Below, piece by piece: positions 53,638-63,054 of a DNA stretch of 64,000 nucleotides. The position numbers and the translations under genes were made by a program. Location: NCBI GenBank assembly GCA_913057175.1, contig CAJXNP010000015.1, positions 124,001 through 188,000 on the forward strand, read 5' to 3'. This stretch comes from an uncultured Cytophagales bacterium. Lineage in GTDB: Bacteria; Bacteroidota; Bacteroidia; Cytophagales; Cyclobacteriaceae. Each line of letters opens with the position of its first letter. The first letter of the stretch is position 1. The notes beneath the pieces are model-generated. The model worked only from the letters and a program-made list of their open reading frames with translations. It was not told the origin of the DNA and ran no database searches.

Positions 53638-55980
53638 ATGAAAACAAACCTATTAGCTACCGTTATCTTGCTGTTATTCTGTTTTGAGGGCCTACGAGCC
53701 CAGGAAATGATTGACAGGGAAGTATTGCCTGTATTACATTCTGAACCCAAAACCTATACGGAATTGGATGTGAGGAATACAAAACCACCAAAACGTTTTG
53801 AAGTGACCCCTCCGGAAGGAGCGCCAAACGTCGTGATTGTTTTAATTGATGACCTTGGTTTTGGCGCTACCAAAACTTTTGGCGGCCCTATCAATTCTCC
53901 CACAATGGACAAACTGGCCAGCAATGGATTGATGTACAATAATTTTCATACCACATCACTTTGTTCTCCTACCAGGATGACCATTAAAACAGGAAGAAAT
54001 CATCACACCTGTAACACCGGATCCATTATGGAAACGTCAACGGCTTATCCAGGCAATACCGGAGCCCTGCCCAACAGCGTAGCACCACTGGCAGAAATGC
54101 TAAGGCTGAACGGTTATAGTACCGGAGCCTTTGGGAAATGGCACGAAACGGCAGCCTGGGAAACCAGCGTATCGGGTCCATTTGACCGCTGGCCTACCCA
54201 CCAGGGATTTGACAAGTTCTATGGATTTATTGGTGGCGAAACTGATCAATGGGCGCCACTTATTTACGATGGTCTTAAAAAGGTAAATCCACCTAAAATG
54301 GAGAATTACCATTTCACCACAGATATGACCAACCAGGCCATCAACTGGATGAAGGCGCAGCAATCCATGACGCCTGACAAGCCCTTCTTCATGTACTTTG
54401 CTACCGGAGCAGTGCATGCTCCACACCATGTGTCGAAAGAATGGTCAGACAAGTACAAAGGAAAATATGATAAGGGCTGGGATGCAGTAAGAGGAGAAAC
54501 TTCTGCCAATATGAAGAAAATGGGTATCATACCTGAAAACACCCAGCTACCTCCAAAGCCTGAAGACATCAAGGATTGGAGCAAACTTTCAGCAAATGAG
54601 AAGAAATTATTCACGCGCCAGGCGGAAGTTTTTTCAGGATTCATGGAAATGACCGATTATGAGGTCGGTCGATTGATTGAAGCCATTGAAGACATCGGAG
54701 AGTTGGAAAACACGCTGATCATTTTTATCGCGGGTGACAATGGAACAAGCGCTGAAGGTGGCATGGTAGGTATGTACAATGAAATGACTTATTTCAATGG
54801 TGTCCAGGAATCAGTGGACGAAATGCTGAAACACATTGACCAGTGGGGAAGTGAATCAACATTCCCTCACATGGCCGCCGGATGGGCTGTCGCTTTTGAC
54901 GCCCCTTTTAAATGGACCAAGCAGGTTGCTTCTGACTTTGGAGGAACCCGCAATGGGATGATCGTTCACTATCCCAAGGGAATCACAGAAAAAAAGGGAT
55001 TGCGTAAGCAATTTACCCACTCCACAGATATCGCCCCCACTATTTTGGAAGTAGCTGGATTACCTGAACCAAAAGTAGTACACGGCGTACCACAAATCCC
55101 GATGGAAGGTACCAGTTTCGCATTTTCATTCAATGATGCCAACGCGGCAGAAAGACATACCATTCAGTATTTTGAGATGTTTGGAAACCGTGGTATTTAC
55201 AATGAAGGCTGGCTGGCACGTACCATACACCGTGCGCCATGGAAAGTCACCGGCCTTCCTCCTTTGGATACCGACGTTTGGGAGCTTTACAATGTAAAGG
55301 AAGATTTCAGTCTGTCAACGAATCTGGCCTCAAAATATCCCGAAAAAGTAAAGGAAATGGAAAACCTCTTTATGTGGCAGGCTCAGATCCACCATGTGTT
55401 GCCCATCGACGACCGAACCATTGAGAGAGCCAATGCTTCCCTTGCCGGTCGACCAGACATAATGGGAGGTAGAAAATCACTCACCTTGTATGAAGGCATG
55501 GAGGGCATGCTTGAAAATTCATTTATCAATATCAAAAACACGTCCTTTTCGGTAACCGCAGATCTGGACATCCCGAAAGATGGGGCTAAAGGAGTTGTCC
55601 TTACCCAGGGTGGAAGGTTTGGTGGATGGTCTTTTTATTTAAAAGATGGAAAGCCTGAATTTACCTACAACTACCTGGGTCTCACCAGATATGTAGTCTC
55701 AAGTGACCAGCCTTTGCCAGAAGGAGCATCCACCATAAAACTTGATTTTGCCTATGACGGAGATGGACTCGGCAAGGGAGGAAAAGCGACTATTTATGTG
55801 AATGACAAATCTACCGGCAGCGGTCGTGTGGAAAAAACCCAACCCAATATCTTTTCAGCAGATGAAACGGCCGATGTAGGGCTTGATAACCAAACTCCGG
55901 TCGCTGAAGGAATTGGCTACGGCCCTGGAGAAACCAAATTCACTGGTAAGATTAATAAAGTAGTGATAGAAATAAACTAA
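53638..55980 (+). CDS. Secreted sulfatase 2 (arylsulfatase-type, Cys formylglycine site)
   Basis: A 780-residue exported sulfatase. Signal peptide ends near LRAQ. Asp71-Asp72 (VLIDDLG) bind the metal and CSPTR at 109-113 is the Cys-type formylglycine site. GKWHETAAW, YFATGAVHAPHH and FIAGDNGTSAEGG complete the active site, and a C-terminal beta-sandwich follows (about 610-780). The key residues sit at exactly the same numbers as in sulfatase 1, so the two are paralogues with a shared N-terminal layout. It heads a likely operon with the NTF2-like, glycine-zipper and DUF4136 genes. Maturation needs an FGE outside the window. Confidence 0.92.
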   Translation: MKTNLLATVILLLFCFEGLRAQEMIDREVLPVLHSEPKTYTELDVRNTKPPKRFEVTPPEGAPNVVIVLIDDLGFGATKTFGGPINSPTMDKLASNGLMYNNFHTTSLCSPTRMTIKTGRNHHTCNTGSIMETSTAYPGNTGALPNSVAPLAEMLRLNGYSTGAFGKWHETAAWETSVSGPFDRWPTHQGFDKFYGFIGGETDQWAPLIYDGLKKVNPPKMENYHFTTDMTNQAINWMKAQQSMTPDKPFFMYFATGAVHAPHHVSKEWSDKYKGKYDKGWDAVRGETSANMKKMGIIPENTQLPPKPEDIKDWSKLSANEKKLFTRQAEVFSGFMEMTDYEVGRLIEAIEDIGELENTLIIFIAGDNGTSAEGGMVGMYNEMTYFNGVQESVDEMLKHIDQWGSESTFPHMAAGWAVAFDAPFKWTKQVASDFGGTRNGMIVHYPKGITEKKGLRKQFTHSTDIAPTILEVAGLPEPKVVHGVPQIPMEGTSFAFSFNDANAAERHTIQYFEMFGNRGIYNEGWLARTIHRAPWKVTGLPPLDTDVWELYNVKEDFSLSTNLASKYPEKVKEMENLFMWQAQIHHVLPIDDRTIERANASLAGRPDIMGGRKSLTLYEGMEGMLENSFINIKNTSFSVTADLDIPKDGAKGVVLTQGGRFGGWSFYLKDGKPEFTYNYLGLTRYVVSSDQPLPEGASTIKLDFAYDGDGLGKGGKATIYVNDKSTGSGRVEKTQPNIFSADETADVGLDNQTPVAEGIGYGPGETKFTGKINKVVIEIN

Positions 55981-56140
55981 AAAAGTCAAGGCAAACGCAT
56001 TCATAAGTATCATTTTCTTCATTCATGAGCCGATTTGATATTCTAAATCAAGCAATATTAAAAGAGCGAATTTTTGAATGGAGCTTAGTCGAAAAACAAG
56101 AATGTGTTTGCCTTGCTACCCTAAATTAAAAATCCAAAAA

Positions 56141-56638
56141 ATGAAAAAGCTGTTAATCTTATTAGCGCTGCTTCCCCTTCTAATGAATTGCTCATCGGAT
56201 GGCGGAATGGCTGAAAAAAACATTGCCTTAATTGAAAAATATGTTGCTGCAGTTGAAAACCTTGACTATGAGACAATGGAAGTATTGCTCGCTGATAATT
56301 ATGTGGGTTTAGGCCCTTCGTACGGCGACTCGATCAGAAAGACCGAGGCCATTGAACAATGGAAAAGAAACATAGAAAACCTCTACGAGAAAATTGACTA
56401 CAATCGATCCAGGAACTTTCCTATTAAGGTTACAACCGGCGATAACCAGGGCGATTGGGTATCAAGTTGGGCAGAACTCAACATCCACTACAAAAACGGT
56501 CGGGGACCTGCCTTAATCTGGGCTAATTCCATTTACCAGATTGAAAATAATCAGATAGTTAAGAGTTATACTTTTTACAATGAGGCTGATGTCCTGGAAC
56601 AATTAGGCTATGTATTTGTGCATCCGGATGATCTTTAA
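56141..56638 (+). CDS. NTF2-like lipoprotein
   Basis: A 165-residue lipoprotein (lipobox LMNC) of the SnoaL/NTF2-like fold: IEKYVAAVENLDYETMEVLLADNYV, GDWVSSWAELNIHYKNGRGP and IVKSYTFYNEADVLEQLGY. Such proteins often bind small aromatic or hydrophobic ligands; no catalytic residues can be assigned. The ATG at 56141 gives the lipoprotein signal; the frame opens at 56078. It is 160 bases after sulfatase 2. Confidence 0.75.
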   Translation: MKKLLILLALLPLLMNCSSDGGMAEKNIALIEKYVAAVENLDYETMEVLLADNYVGLGPSYGDSIRKTEAIEQWKRNIENLYEKIDYNRSRNFPIKVTTGDNQGDWVSSWAELNIHYKNGRGPALIWANSIYQIENNQIVKSYTFYNEADVLEQLGYVFVHPDDL

Positions 56639-56655
56639 ATCTTAATTAAAAAAAC

Positions 56656-57153
56656 ATGAAAACTATTTCATTAAGCATATTCATAATCATACTATTTACC
56701 GTCCCCACTTTGGCTCAAACGAATACTTCTATTGCTTCAGGGTTGGGACTATATGTCTTTCCTACGAAAGATCAGGATGCAGCAACACAGGATGCTGATG
56801 AGGCAGCCTGCTACAAATGGGCGAAGGAACAAACGGGAGTTGATCCGATCAATCCCCCTCAGGTCCAGGCTGAGCAGGTGGACAGATCTGCTGATGGTAC
56901 CGCCGTTGTTGGAGCTGCAGGCGGAGCTGCTGCCGGGGCTGCCATTGGAGCGATTGCAGGCGATGCCGGAAAAGGTGCGGCAATCGGCGCTGTTTTAGGA
57001 GGTTTAAGAGGGCGAAGGGCTAAAGTTGTTGGTGATGAAATGGAACAGCAACAAAACAACCAGGCCGCAGCCAACCAGGAAAAAGCCATGATGGACAACT
57101 TCAAAAAAGCCTTTAGTGCATGTATGGAAGGAAAAGGCTATACAGTGAAATAA
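56656..57153 (+). CDS. Glycine-zipper outer-envelope protein
   Basis: A 165-residue exported protein with signal peptide ending TLAQ. In the middle a YMGG-type glycine zipper (VVGAAGGAAAGAAIGAIAGD, then GKGAAIGAVLGGLRGR) suggests membrane insertion or oligomerisation. The C-terminal part contains two cysteines region ACMEGKGYTVK and a Gln/Asn-rich linker. It is 17 bases after the NTF2-like gene. Confidence 0.8.
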   Translation: MKTISLSIFIIILFTVPTLAQTNTSIASGLGLYVFPTKDQDAATQDADEAACYKWAKEQTGVDPINPPQVQAEQVDRSADGTAVVGAAGGAAAGAAIGAIAGDAGKGAAIGAVLGGLRGRRAKVVGDEMEQQQNNQAAANQEKAMMDNFKKAFSACMEGKGYTVK

Positions 57154-57185
57154 TAATAAACTTGCTGTGCTAATAATCACATTGT

Positions 57186-57275
57186 GAAAAATCAGATGAA
57201 AACATTTATTTGATGGTAACCCACCCCTTCGCCCCTCCAATGGAGGGGAATGGCGGTGTTTTCATCAGATTTTTC
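57186..57275. repeat. Nested inverted repeat between the glycine-zipper and DUF4136 genes
   Basis: GAAAAATCAGATGAAAAC (57186-57203) pairs with GTTTTCATCAGATTTTTC (57258-57275) with one mismatch. Inside, CCCCTCC-AAT-GGAGGGG (57232-57248) forms a second stem. It probably acts as a partial terminator or a cruciform, or it is an extragenic repeat. Confidence 0.65.
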
Positions 57276-57335
57276 GATAGACTTAACCTTTTAGGTCAAG
57301 ATAATTCATCAAACACATATTAAAATCAAAAAAAA

Positions 57336-57902
57336 ATGAAAACGACCATTAAACTTTCCTCCATCCTATTAGGGATGCTATTGCTCACACACCTGTCCTA
57401 TTCACAGGCTACAAGCGACTATGATAAAAACGTAGATTTTACCAAGTACAAAACCTACTCCTTCGCAGGCTGGGAAAAAGACAGTGATAAACAGCTAACA
57501 GACTTTGATAAAAAGCGGATACTGGAAGCTTTCAAATCTGAATTTGACAGCCGGGGCATGAAATTAGTACAGGAAAATCCTGATGCAATGATCACCCTCT
57601 TTCTAGTCACAGAAGCAAAGACCAGCACAACTGCCTACACCAATTACACAGGTGGAATGGGTTACGGTGCTGCTCGCTGGGGCTGGGGAATGGGCATGGG
57701 ATCTGCTACTACTACCTATTCCGAAAATGATTATACGGAAGGTACGATGGTGGTCGACATGTACGATGAAGAAAGCAAAGCCCTGGTGTGGCAGGGAACA
57801 ATGAAAACCGACGTGGAAGAAAATCCGCAAAAAAGGGAAAAGACCATTCCAAAAAAGACAAAGAAGCTAATGAAAAGCTTCCCCATCCCACCTGTTAAGT
57901 AA
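57336..57902 (+). CDS. DUF4136 family exported protein
   Basis: A 188-residue protein with signal peptide ending SYSQ. The DUF4136 core is DYDKNVDFTKYKTYSFAG, KKRILEAFKSEFDSRGMKLV, then a Gly/Tyr/Trp-rich insert (GGMGYGAARWGWGMGMGS) and GTMVVDMYDEESKALVWQGTM. The family is common in Bacteroidota and proteobacteria, often lipid-anchored; there is no lipobox here. Last gene of the sulfatase 2 group, or separately expressed because of the inverted repeat just before it. Ends in a terminator. Confidence 0.82.
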   Translation: MKTTIKLSSILLGMLLLTHLSYSQATSDYDKNVDFTKYKTYSFAGWEKDSDKQLTDFDKKRILEAFKSEFDSRGMKLVQENPDAMITLFLVTEAKTSTTAYTNYTGGMGYGAARWGWGMGMGSATTTYSENDYTEGTMVVDMYDEESKALVWQGTMKTDVEENPQKREKTIPKKTKKLMKSFPIPPVK

Positions 57903-57943
57903 TTCAAGGGAGCCAGAGGAGATAACTGGCAAAAAACACATTC

Positions 57944-57995
57944 AACCTGAGTTCGAAAAAAACTTTGTTTCTGAAATCGAACTCAGGTTACTTTA
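57944..57995 (+). terminator. Terminator after the DUF4136 gene
   Basis: AACCTGAGTTCGA (57944-57956) pairs perfectly with TCGAACTCAGGTT (57977-57989), followed by ACTTTATTT. A 13-pair stem just after the last gene of the sulfatase 2 group fits an end of transcription, though the T-run is interrupted. Confidence 0.7.
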
Positions 57996-58134
57996 TTTCC
58001 CCTGATTTTTATTTTTTATCAATTCCGCCATTATTTTATTGGAAAGCACCTTAAATCTTCTCAATGTTAACATAGGTTAATGCAATCCTCCCCCACTCTC
58101 TACAAATTTGTTCACCAAACAAAAAAAGAGAGTC

Positions 58135-58875
58135 ATGAAATTACAAAATCATACCATTTTAATTACCGGTGGAAGCACCGGCATCGGACTGGAGTTGGCA
58201 AAAGTTCTAACTGAAAAAGGAAACACTGTACTAATTTGCGGACGTTCGCAAGAAAAACTTATTGAAGCGAAAAAGCAGATTCCTAAGCTTCAAATACTTG
58301 CTTGCGACTTGTCAGACAAAGTTGATAGGGACAAGTTAGTAAAATGGGTCAAAACCGAATTTCCCCAATGCAATATTTTAATTAACAACGCTGGTATCAC
58401 GCACAATACAAATTTTAAAGGTGACGATGAAATATTGGTGAAAGCAGAACAGGAAATTCAGCTGAACCTGATGGCGCCGATCGTCCTGACCAAACAACTC
58501 CTTCCGGTACTGGAACAAAATCCGAACCCCACTATCATCAATGTTACCACCGGCCTGGCTTATGTCCCCAAAGCTGCCTATCCGATCTACAATGCTACAA
58601 AAGCTGCACTACATTCCTTTACAATGGTTTTGAGGAAGCAATTAGAGCATGATCCAATTGATATCATCGAAGTTCTCATGACAGTTGTCGACACGCCGTT
58701 CCACAATGGCCATGCTCCTAAAAGAGCTATTTCTCCTCAAAAAGCCGTTTGTGAAATGATCCAAAAGCTGGAAAAAGGAAAGAAGGAAATCCGGATCGAC
58801 AAGGTAGGATTGTTATACATGATATCCAGGCTATCACCAAAGTTAGCTTTCAGGATGATTAATAGAGTCGGTTAG
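58135..58875 (+). CDS. DltE-like SDR oxidoreductase
   Basis: A 246-residue short-chain dehydrogenase with TGGSTGIGLELA near residue 11, INNAGITHN near 82 and the catalytic parts in NVTTGLA and YNATKAAL. The overall order resembles the DltE-type group. The ATG at 58135 places the cofactor motif normally; an earlier in-frame ATG at 58108 adds nine non-family residues. No operon partner. Confidence 0.8.
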   Translation: MKLQNHTILITGGSTGIGLELAKVLTEKGNTVLICGRSQEKLIEAKKQIPKLQILACDLSDKVDRDKLVKWVKTEFPQCNILINNAGITHNTNFKGDDEILVKAEQEIQLNLMAPIVLTKQLLPVLEQNPNPTIINVTTGLAYVPKAAYPIYNATKAALHSFTMVLRKQLEHDPIDIIEVLMTVVDTPFHNGHAPKRAISPQKAVCEMIQKLEKGKKEIRIDKVGLLYMISRLSPKLAFRMINRVG

Positions 58876-58963
58876 ATAAGATTGGGATCAAACTGCTTTT
58901 GATTGAGCGTCAAAATGGTTAAATTTTATAAGAAATCGATCTTCCAATTTAACCTCCATTCTG

Positions 58964-60241
58964 ATGAAATCACCTGCTGCCATCATTCAAAAATTCACAC
59001 TGATTCTTCTTGGCATTTTCTGTTGTTTGAGCTGCCAGGATCCGCTGTCTGAGGAACTTCAAAGCATACAATTCGAGGATGCAAAATCTGAAACTTCTGC
59101 CACAACTAATCAAACGGTAACATTTGTCGATTCGAACGGAAACCCGGTAAGCGCTCAATGTGTAGAAACCACTTTTCCCGGAGGAGAAATCTATTACATC
59201 TGTGTGCCGGAAAACTGGAATGGCGATCTCGTGGTCTATGCACACGGATACGTTTCCATTTTTGAACCACTAAGCCTTCCTGGTGAAATCGACGATATAT
59301 TACCAGCTGTGGTGAGCCAGGGCTATGCTTTTGCGACGACCAGTCTCAAAGTAAATGGTCTGGCCATTCAATCCGGAATAACTGACATCCTCGAATTAAA
59401 AGATTACTTTGTGACCAATTATTCGGAACCTGAGCTTTCCTACCTGGCAGGAGGTTCTCAGGGTGGCATCATTACAACGCTCTTATTGGAACGCTTTCCC
59501 GAAGAATTCGACGGAGGCCTATCCCTTTGCGGACCTTGCGGGGATTTTCAAAAACAGCTCAATCACTATGCGGATTTCAGGTTGTTGTTTGAATATTTCT
59601 TCCCGGGATTATTCCCACAAGATATTGAAAATGATTTCAGAAATGTCCCCATGACCATCATTGATAATTGGGAAACAGTTTACGTACCTCAGGTTATTGC
59701 CACGTTGTCTGCTAATCCTGCCAAGGTTCAAAAACTATTAAAAATTGGAAAGGTCCCTATTGACAAACTTAATCCAGCCAATCTGGAAAACAGCATTGGA
59801 GAAGCAATCATCAGTACTTTATGGTATTACTTTTTCACATTGGAAAATTCAATAGACATACTTGATGGGCTGGCGTATGACAACACGAATAAAGTTTATA
59901 TCGGAACCGGAAGCTTTTGGGATGACTTAAAAATCAACAAAAAAATTATCAGGGTTTCTGGAGATCCCGTTGCCTTCCAAAATGTTCAAAATGATTATGA
60001 GACATCCGGGATCATGGATGTTCCCCTTGTCATGATGCACACCACGCTGGATCCGATACAATTGTTCTGGCATCAGCAGCTTTACACGTTGAAAGCTTTA
60101 TCGAAACATCGCCTGATCAATGTAAGGCCAATTAAGGTAGAAAGATTTGGTCATTGTACATTTACAGACGAGGAATTGCTGGACGCCTTCACCAGGCTTG
60201 TTATAATGGTTGAGATCCGAAACTTACTGTCATCCAATTAA
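58964..60241 (+). CDS. Lipoprotein alpha/beta hydrolase
   Basis: A 425-residue lipoprotein (lipobox LSC near residue 23). The alpha/beta-hydrolase core has VVYAHGYVS with the oxyanion-side HG, the nucleophile elbow GGSQGG near residue 167, an Asp in TTLDPIQ near 364 and the catalytic His in FGHCTF near 397. Size and lipid anchor suggest an extracytoplasmic esterase, lipase or tannase-type enzyme. The substrate is unknown. It is followed closely by the TfoX-N gene. Confidence 0.78.
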   Translation: MKSPAAIIQKFTLILLGIFCCLSCQDPLSEELQSIQFEDAKSETSATTNQTVTFVDSNGNPVSAQCVETTFPGGEIYYICVPENWNGDLVVYAHGYVSIFEPLSLPGEIDDILPAVVSQGYAFATTSLKVNGLAIQSGITDILELKDYFVTNYSEPELSYLAGGSQGGIITTLLLERFPEEFDGGLSLCGPCGDFQKQLNHYADFRLLFEYFFPGLFPQDIENDFRNVPMTIIDNWETVYVPQVIATLSANPAKVQKLLKIGKVPIDKLNPANLENSIGEAIISTLWYYFFTLENSIDILDGLAYDNTNKVYIGTGSFWDDLKINKKIIRVSGDPVAFQNVQNDYETSGIMDVPLVMMHTTLDPIQLFWHQQLYTLKALSKHRLINVRPIKVERFGHCTFTDEELLDAFTRLVIMVEIRNLLSSN

Positions 60242-60267
60242 ATGATGTATATTTATTTTAGTCAATA

Positions 60268-60612
60268 ATGCCAACAGAAGAATACTTGCCGGATAGAATC
60301 AGGCTGATCCTATCCGGTAAAAAAATAGTTTGGAAAGAAATAAAAATGTTTGGTGGACATTGCTTCATGGTCGATGATAAAATGTGTCTGGGAACTTACA
60401 AAGGAGGATTAATGGCGCGGGTTGGCCCGGAAGAATTACCCAATTTAGAAAACCGGAATGGCGCCGAACAAATGATCCATGGAGGACGACCGATGAAAGG
60501 ATATCTGTTTATAGAACCCAAAGGATATGATAATGACAGTGATCTGGAATTCTGGATCGATAAGTGCCTGAATTTTAATCCGAAAGCCCAAGCAAGTAAA
60601 AAGAAAAAATAG
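60268..60612 (+). CDS. TfoX N-terminal domain protein
   Basis: A 114-residue cytoplasmic protein with MFGGHCFMVDDKMCLGTYKGGLMARV near residue 27, the signature of TfoX_N. It lacks the C-terminal half of competence regulator TfoX, so a competence role should not be assumed. The tail is Lys-rich. It overlaps nothing and is followed after 7 bases by the OsmC gene, a pair often seen in Bacteroidota. Confidence 0.85.
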   Translation: MPTEEYLPDRIRLILSGKKIVWKEIKMFGGHCFMVDDKMCLGTYKGGLMARVGPEELPNLENRNGAEQMIHGGRPMKGYLFIEPKGYDNDSDLEFWIDKCLNFNPKAQASKKKK

Positions 60613-60619
60613 TCAAAAT

Positions 60620-61018
60620 ATGATCATATCCGCAAAAGTCACGAACAGCTATCAAAAACATAGCGTCACTGTAAAAACAAACGACAACAAACAGACCCTT
60701 TCCATTCCCGGCAAGAAGGAAGGATTGGGTTCTGCCATCAATGGCGGCGAACTTCTTTTCCTTGCTCTTGCAACCTGCTTCTGCAATGACATTTATCGTG
60801 AAGCCAAAAAGAAAGGAATAAACATCACCAAAGTAGAGGTCGAAGCTTCGGGGGAATTTTCATCGGAAGGTGAGCCAGGACACAGCATTACTTACCAGGC
60901 AAAAGTAGAGGGAGACGCTTCAAAAGTAGAAATCGATGAATTGATCCGTCACACAGACAAAGTCTCGGAGATCCAAAATACGCTACGCAAAGGGGTACCG
61001 GTCAAGCTCGCCCATTGA
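60620..61018 (+). CDS. OsmC family peroxide-resistance-type protein
   Basis: A 132-residue protein of OsmC/Ohr size. GGELLFLALATCFCNDIYREA holds the redox cysteine pair region in a C-F-C arrangement at about residue 55. The rest (VEVEASGEFSSEGEPG, RHTDKVSEIQNTL) fits the OsmC fold. It likely reduces organic peroxides. It follows the TfoX-N gene by 7 bases and is probably cotranscribed. Confidence 0.85.
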   Translation: MIISAKVTNSYQKHSVTVKTNDNKQTLSIPGKKEGLGSAINGGELLFLALATCFCNDIYREAKKKGINITKVEVEASGEFSSEGEPGHSITYQAKVEGDASKVEIDELIRHTDKVSEIQNTLRKGVPVKLAH

Positions 61019-61140
61019 ACCGTATTGGCCACTTATGTTACAATAGTATTCTTATTTGATACATGCGTTCAAAGGTTTTCATACCGGGTGGGTTACTTTT
61101 AGTGTAAATCTAAACTAATGGTAACCAAACCCATAAAATC

Positions 61141-62031
61141 ATGAAAACTAAAAATGCCTTTTCGCTTATTCTGCTTTTCTTGTTTGCTATTTCGTTAACC
61201 CTTTTCTCCGGATGTGGGGAAAATGGCGAGGATGATCCCAATCCTCCGACCAATAACAATAATGATGACGATGATGATGACAATAACAACGACGACGATG
61301 ATGATGACGATGACGATGACAATGATTCACCATATGTAGTCTCAATTACCAGTCTTGATCCTGAATCAACGGAGGAAATCTCGAGCATGCAACCTATTTT
61401 TATTGAATTTGACTATGATATTCAAATAGGTGAAAAAGCTAAAATTTATGCAACTCCATATTTTGAAGGAACAAGACTATCCGATTTTTTTACATATAAT
61501 TCACCGATCTATGAGGGAGATGGAGGCACAAGCACAGCACTTTTTTTGTACGCGAACGAAGAAACCAAAATAGACCAGATAGGGATGCTCATTCGGGATC
61601 AGTTTGATTTCGCCGATATCGAAACTATTTATTTTGACGTAGACTACACAGTTGTCAAAGGCAACGACAATGATATCTTTTTACTCAGCACCTATCCAAC
61701 ATCACCAGGAACCCTTCCAACTGAGGAATTTGGTCTACCTGTTTCTGTTAGCTATAAACTTACAGGCGTAACCGAGTATTTGGACATGTATGCAGATCTT
61801 TATTTTGAAGGGGAGGAATTGCCGCATGTTGCCGGGTGGCTTGCACCGAGTCCTATCGACCCGGCCGACGGCCCGGATGTTTTTGGGACAAAATCAATAA
61901 CCATTAATTCAGATCCATCTGAAGCTTACCAGATTGATCAAATCAGGGTCTACTTTGTTGCAGATGATGATTTTGATAATGTCTTTTTCGAAAAGTTTTT
62001 TGATGTGGAATTCACATGGAATCCTGATTAA
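61141..62031 (+). CDS. Lipoprotein with a long Asp/Asn tract
   Basis: A 296-residue lipoprotein (lipobox SGC near residue 22). Immediately after the Cys comes a low-complexity linker of 25 Asp and Asn codons, then beta-sandwich-like sequence with VVSITSLDPESTEEISSMQPIFIEFDYD and two similar domains (GEKAKIYATPYFEGTRLSDF and TEYLDMYADLYFEGEELPH), probably a duplication. The acidic linker may bind Ca2+ or reach from the membrane. Family unknown. Confidence 0.7.
   Translation: MKTKNAFSLILLFLFAISLTLFSGCGENGEDDPNPPTNNNNDDDDDDNNNDDDDDDDDDDNDSPYVVSITSLDPESTEEISSMQPIFIEFDYDIQIGEKAKIYATPYFEGTRLSDFFTYNSPIYEGDGGTSTALFLYANEETKIDQIGMLIRDQFDFADIETIYFDVDYTVVKGNDNDIFLLSTYPTSPGTLPTEEFGLPVSVSYKLTGVTEYLDMYADLYFEGEELPHVAGWLAPSPIDPADGPDVFGTKSITINSDPSEAYQIDQIRVYFVADDDFDNVFFEKFFDVEFTWNPD
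61252..61326 (+). repeat. In-frame AAY/GAY trinucleotide tract
   Basis: 25 consecutive codons are AAT, AAC, GAT or GAC only (N4-D6-N3-D10-N-D). The tract encodes the linker of the lipoprotein. Its length is a multiple of three, so gain or loss of repeats changes only the linker length. Confidence 0.9.
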
Positions 62032-62094
62032 TGCAATCCACTTCAATTAGAGATGTTATTCGCTTGACAGACCAATAAATTCCCCATATTTGCC

Positions 62095-63009
62095 ATGATG
62101 AAACTTTCCTTAATCGTCATGGCAGCGGGAATGGCCTCCCGGTATGGAAGTCTGAAACAGGTAGAATCGTTCGGCCCATCTGGCGAAACGCTGATGGAAT
62201 ATTCTATCTACAATGCCATTCGCGCAGGATTTGATAAGGTTGTATTTATCGTAAGGAATAAAATGCTGGCCAATTTCAAAGATCAATTCGGATCAAAAAT
62301 TTCGGATATGGTTGAGGTCGGTTTTGCCAGCCAGGAATTGGATAATCTTCCTGAAGGATTTACGACTCCTACCAATAGAACCAAACCCTGGGGAACGGGA
62401 CATGCCGTACTGGTAGCAGAAAAAAATATCGATGGCCCTTTTGCAGTGATCAATGCAGATGATTTTTATGGTCCCGAATCTTTTCACCTGATGGCTACTG
62501 AGTTAAAAAAGCTAAATAAAAATCATCATGGAGCTTGTGTGGTTGGCTATCAGCTGAAGAACACACTTTCGGAATACGGATCTGTCTCAAGAGCTGTTTG
62601 TGAATTGTCAAATGGCCAATTTCTTGAAAAACTAACGGAGAGGACGAAAATTCAACGAGAATCAGATGGGAATATTTATGCTTCAGAAAATCGTAGAAAA
62701 ATTCTCCTCTCGGGAAATGAGCTTGTTTCCATGAACTTATTAGGCTTCACCCATCCATTTTTTCAAATTCTAAATGAAGGATTCACCCAATTTCTCTCAT
62801 CCAAACCAGACAACTCCTCCGAATACTATCTCCCTGATGCCATCACAAAACTGATCATTGATCATCAGGGCAAAGTACCAGTTGTGGAAACAGGTGAGAA
62901 GACCTTTGGAGTGACATATAAAGACGATAAAGAACAAGCCTTACAGGAAATCCAAAAACTGGTGAAAAACGGAACCTATCCGTCAAACCTCTGGAAACAG
63001 GAAAGTTGA
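62095..63009 (+). CDS. Nucleotidyltransferase, sugar-1-phosphate type
   Basis: A 304-residue GT-A-like nucleotidyltransferase. AAGMASRYGSLKQVESFGPSG near residue 10 replaces the usual GxGxR motif, and AVINADDFYG near 122 supplies metal and base binding. ETGEKTFGVTYKDDKEQ near 270 ends the family. It joins NTP and a sugar 1-phosphate to give NDP-sugar. The next gene encodes an APH-fold kinase like N-acetylhexosamine kinase, so a two-step salvage of free hexosamine or another sugar is likely. Sugar and nucleotide are not decided by the sequence. Confidence 0.82.
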   Translation: MMKLSLIVMAAGMASRYGSLKQVESFGPSGETLMEYSIYNAIRAGFDKVVFIVRNKMLANFKDQFGSKISDMVEVGFASQELDNLPEGFTTPTNRTKPWGTGHAVLVAEKNIDGPFAVINADDFYGPESFHLMATELKKLNKNHHGACVVGYQLKNTLSEYGSVSRAVCELSNGQFLEKLTERTKIQRESDGNIYASENRRKILLSGNELVSMNLLGFTHPFFQILNEGFTQFLSSKPDNSSEYYLPDAITKLIIDHQGKVPVVETGEKTFGVTYKDDKEQALQEIQKLVKNGTYPSNLWKQES

Positions 63010-63054
63010 ATTCGAATTATTCTTATCTTCCATCAAAATCAAGCAGGAAAATTC

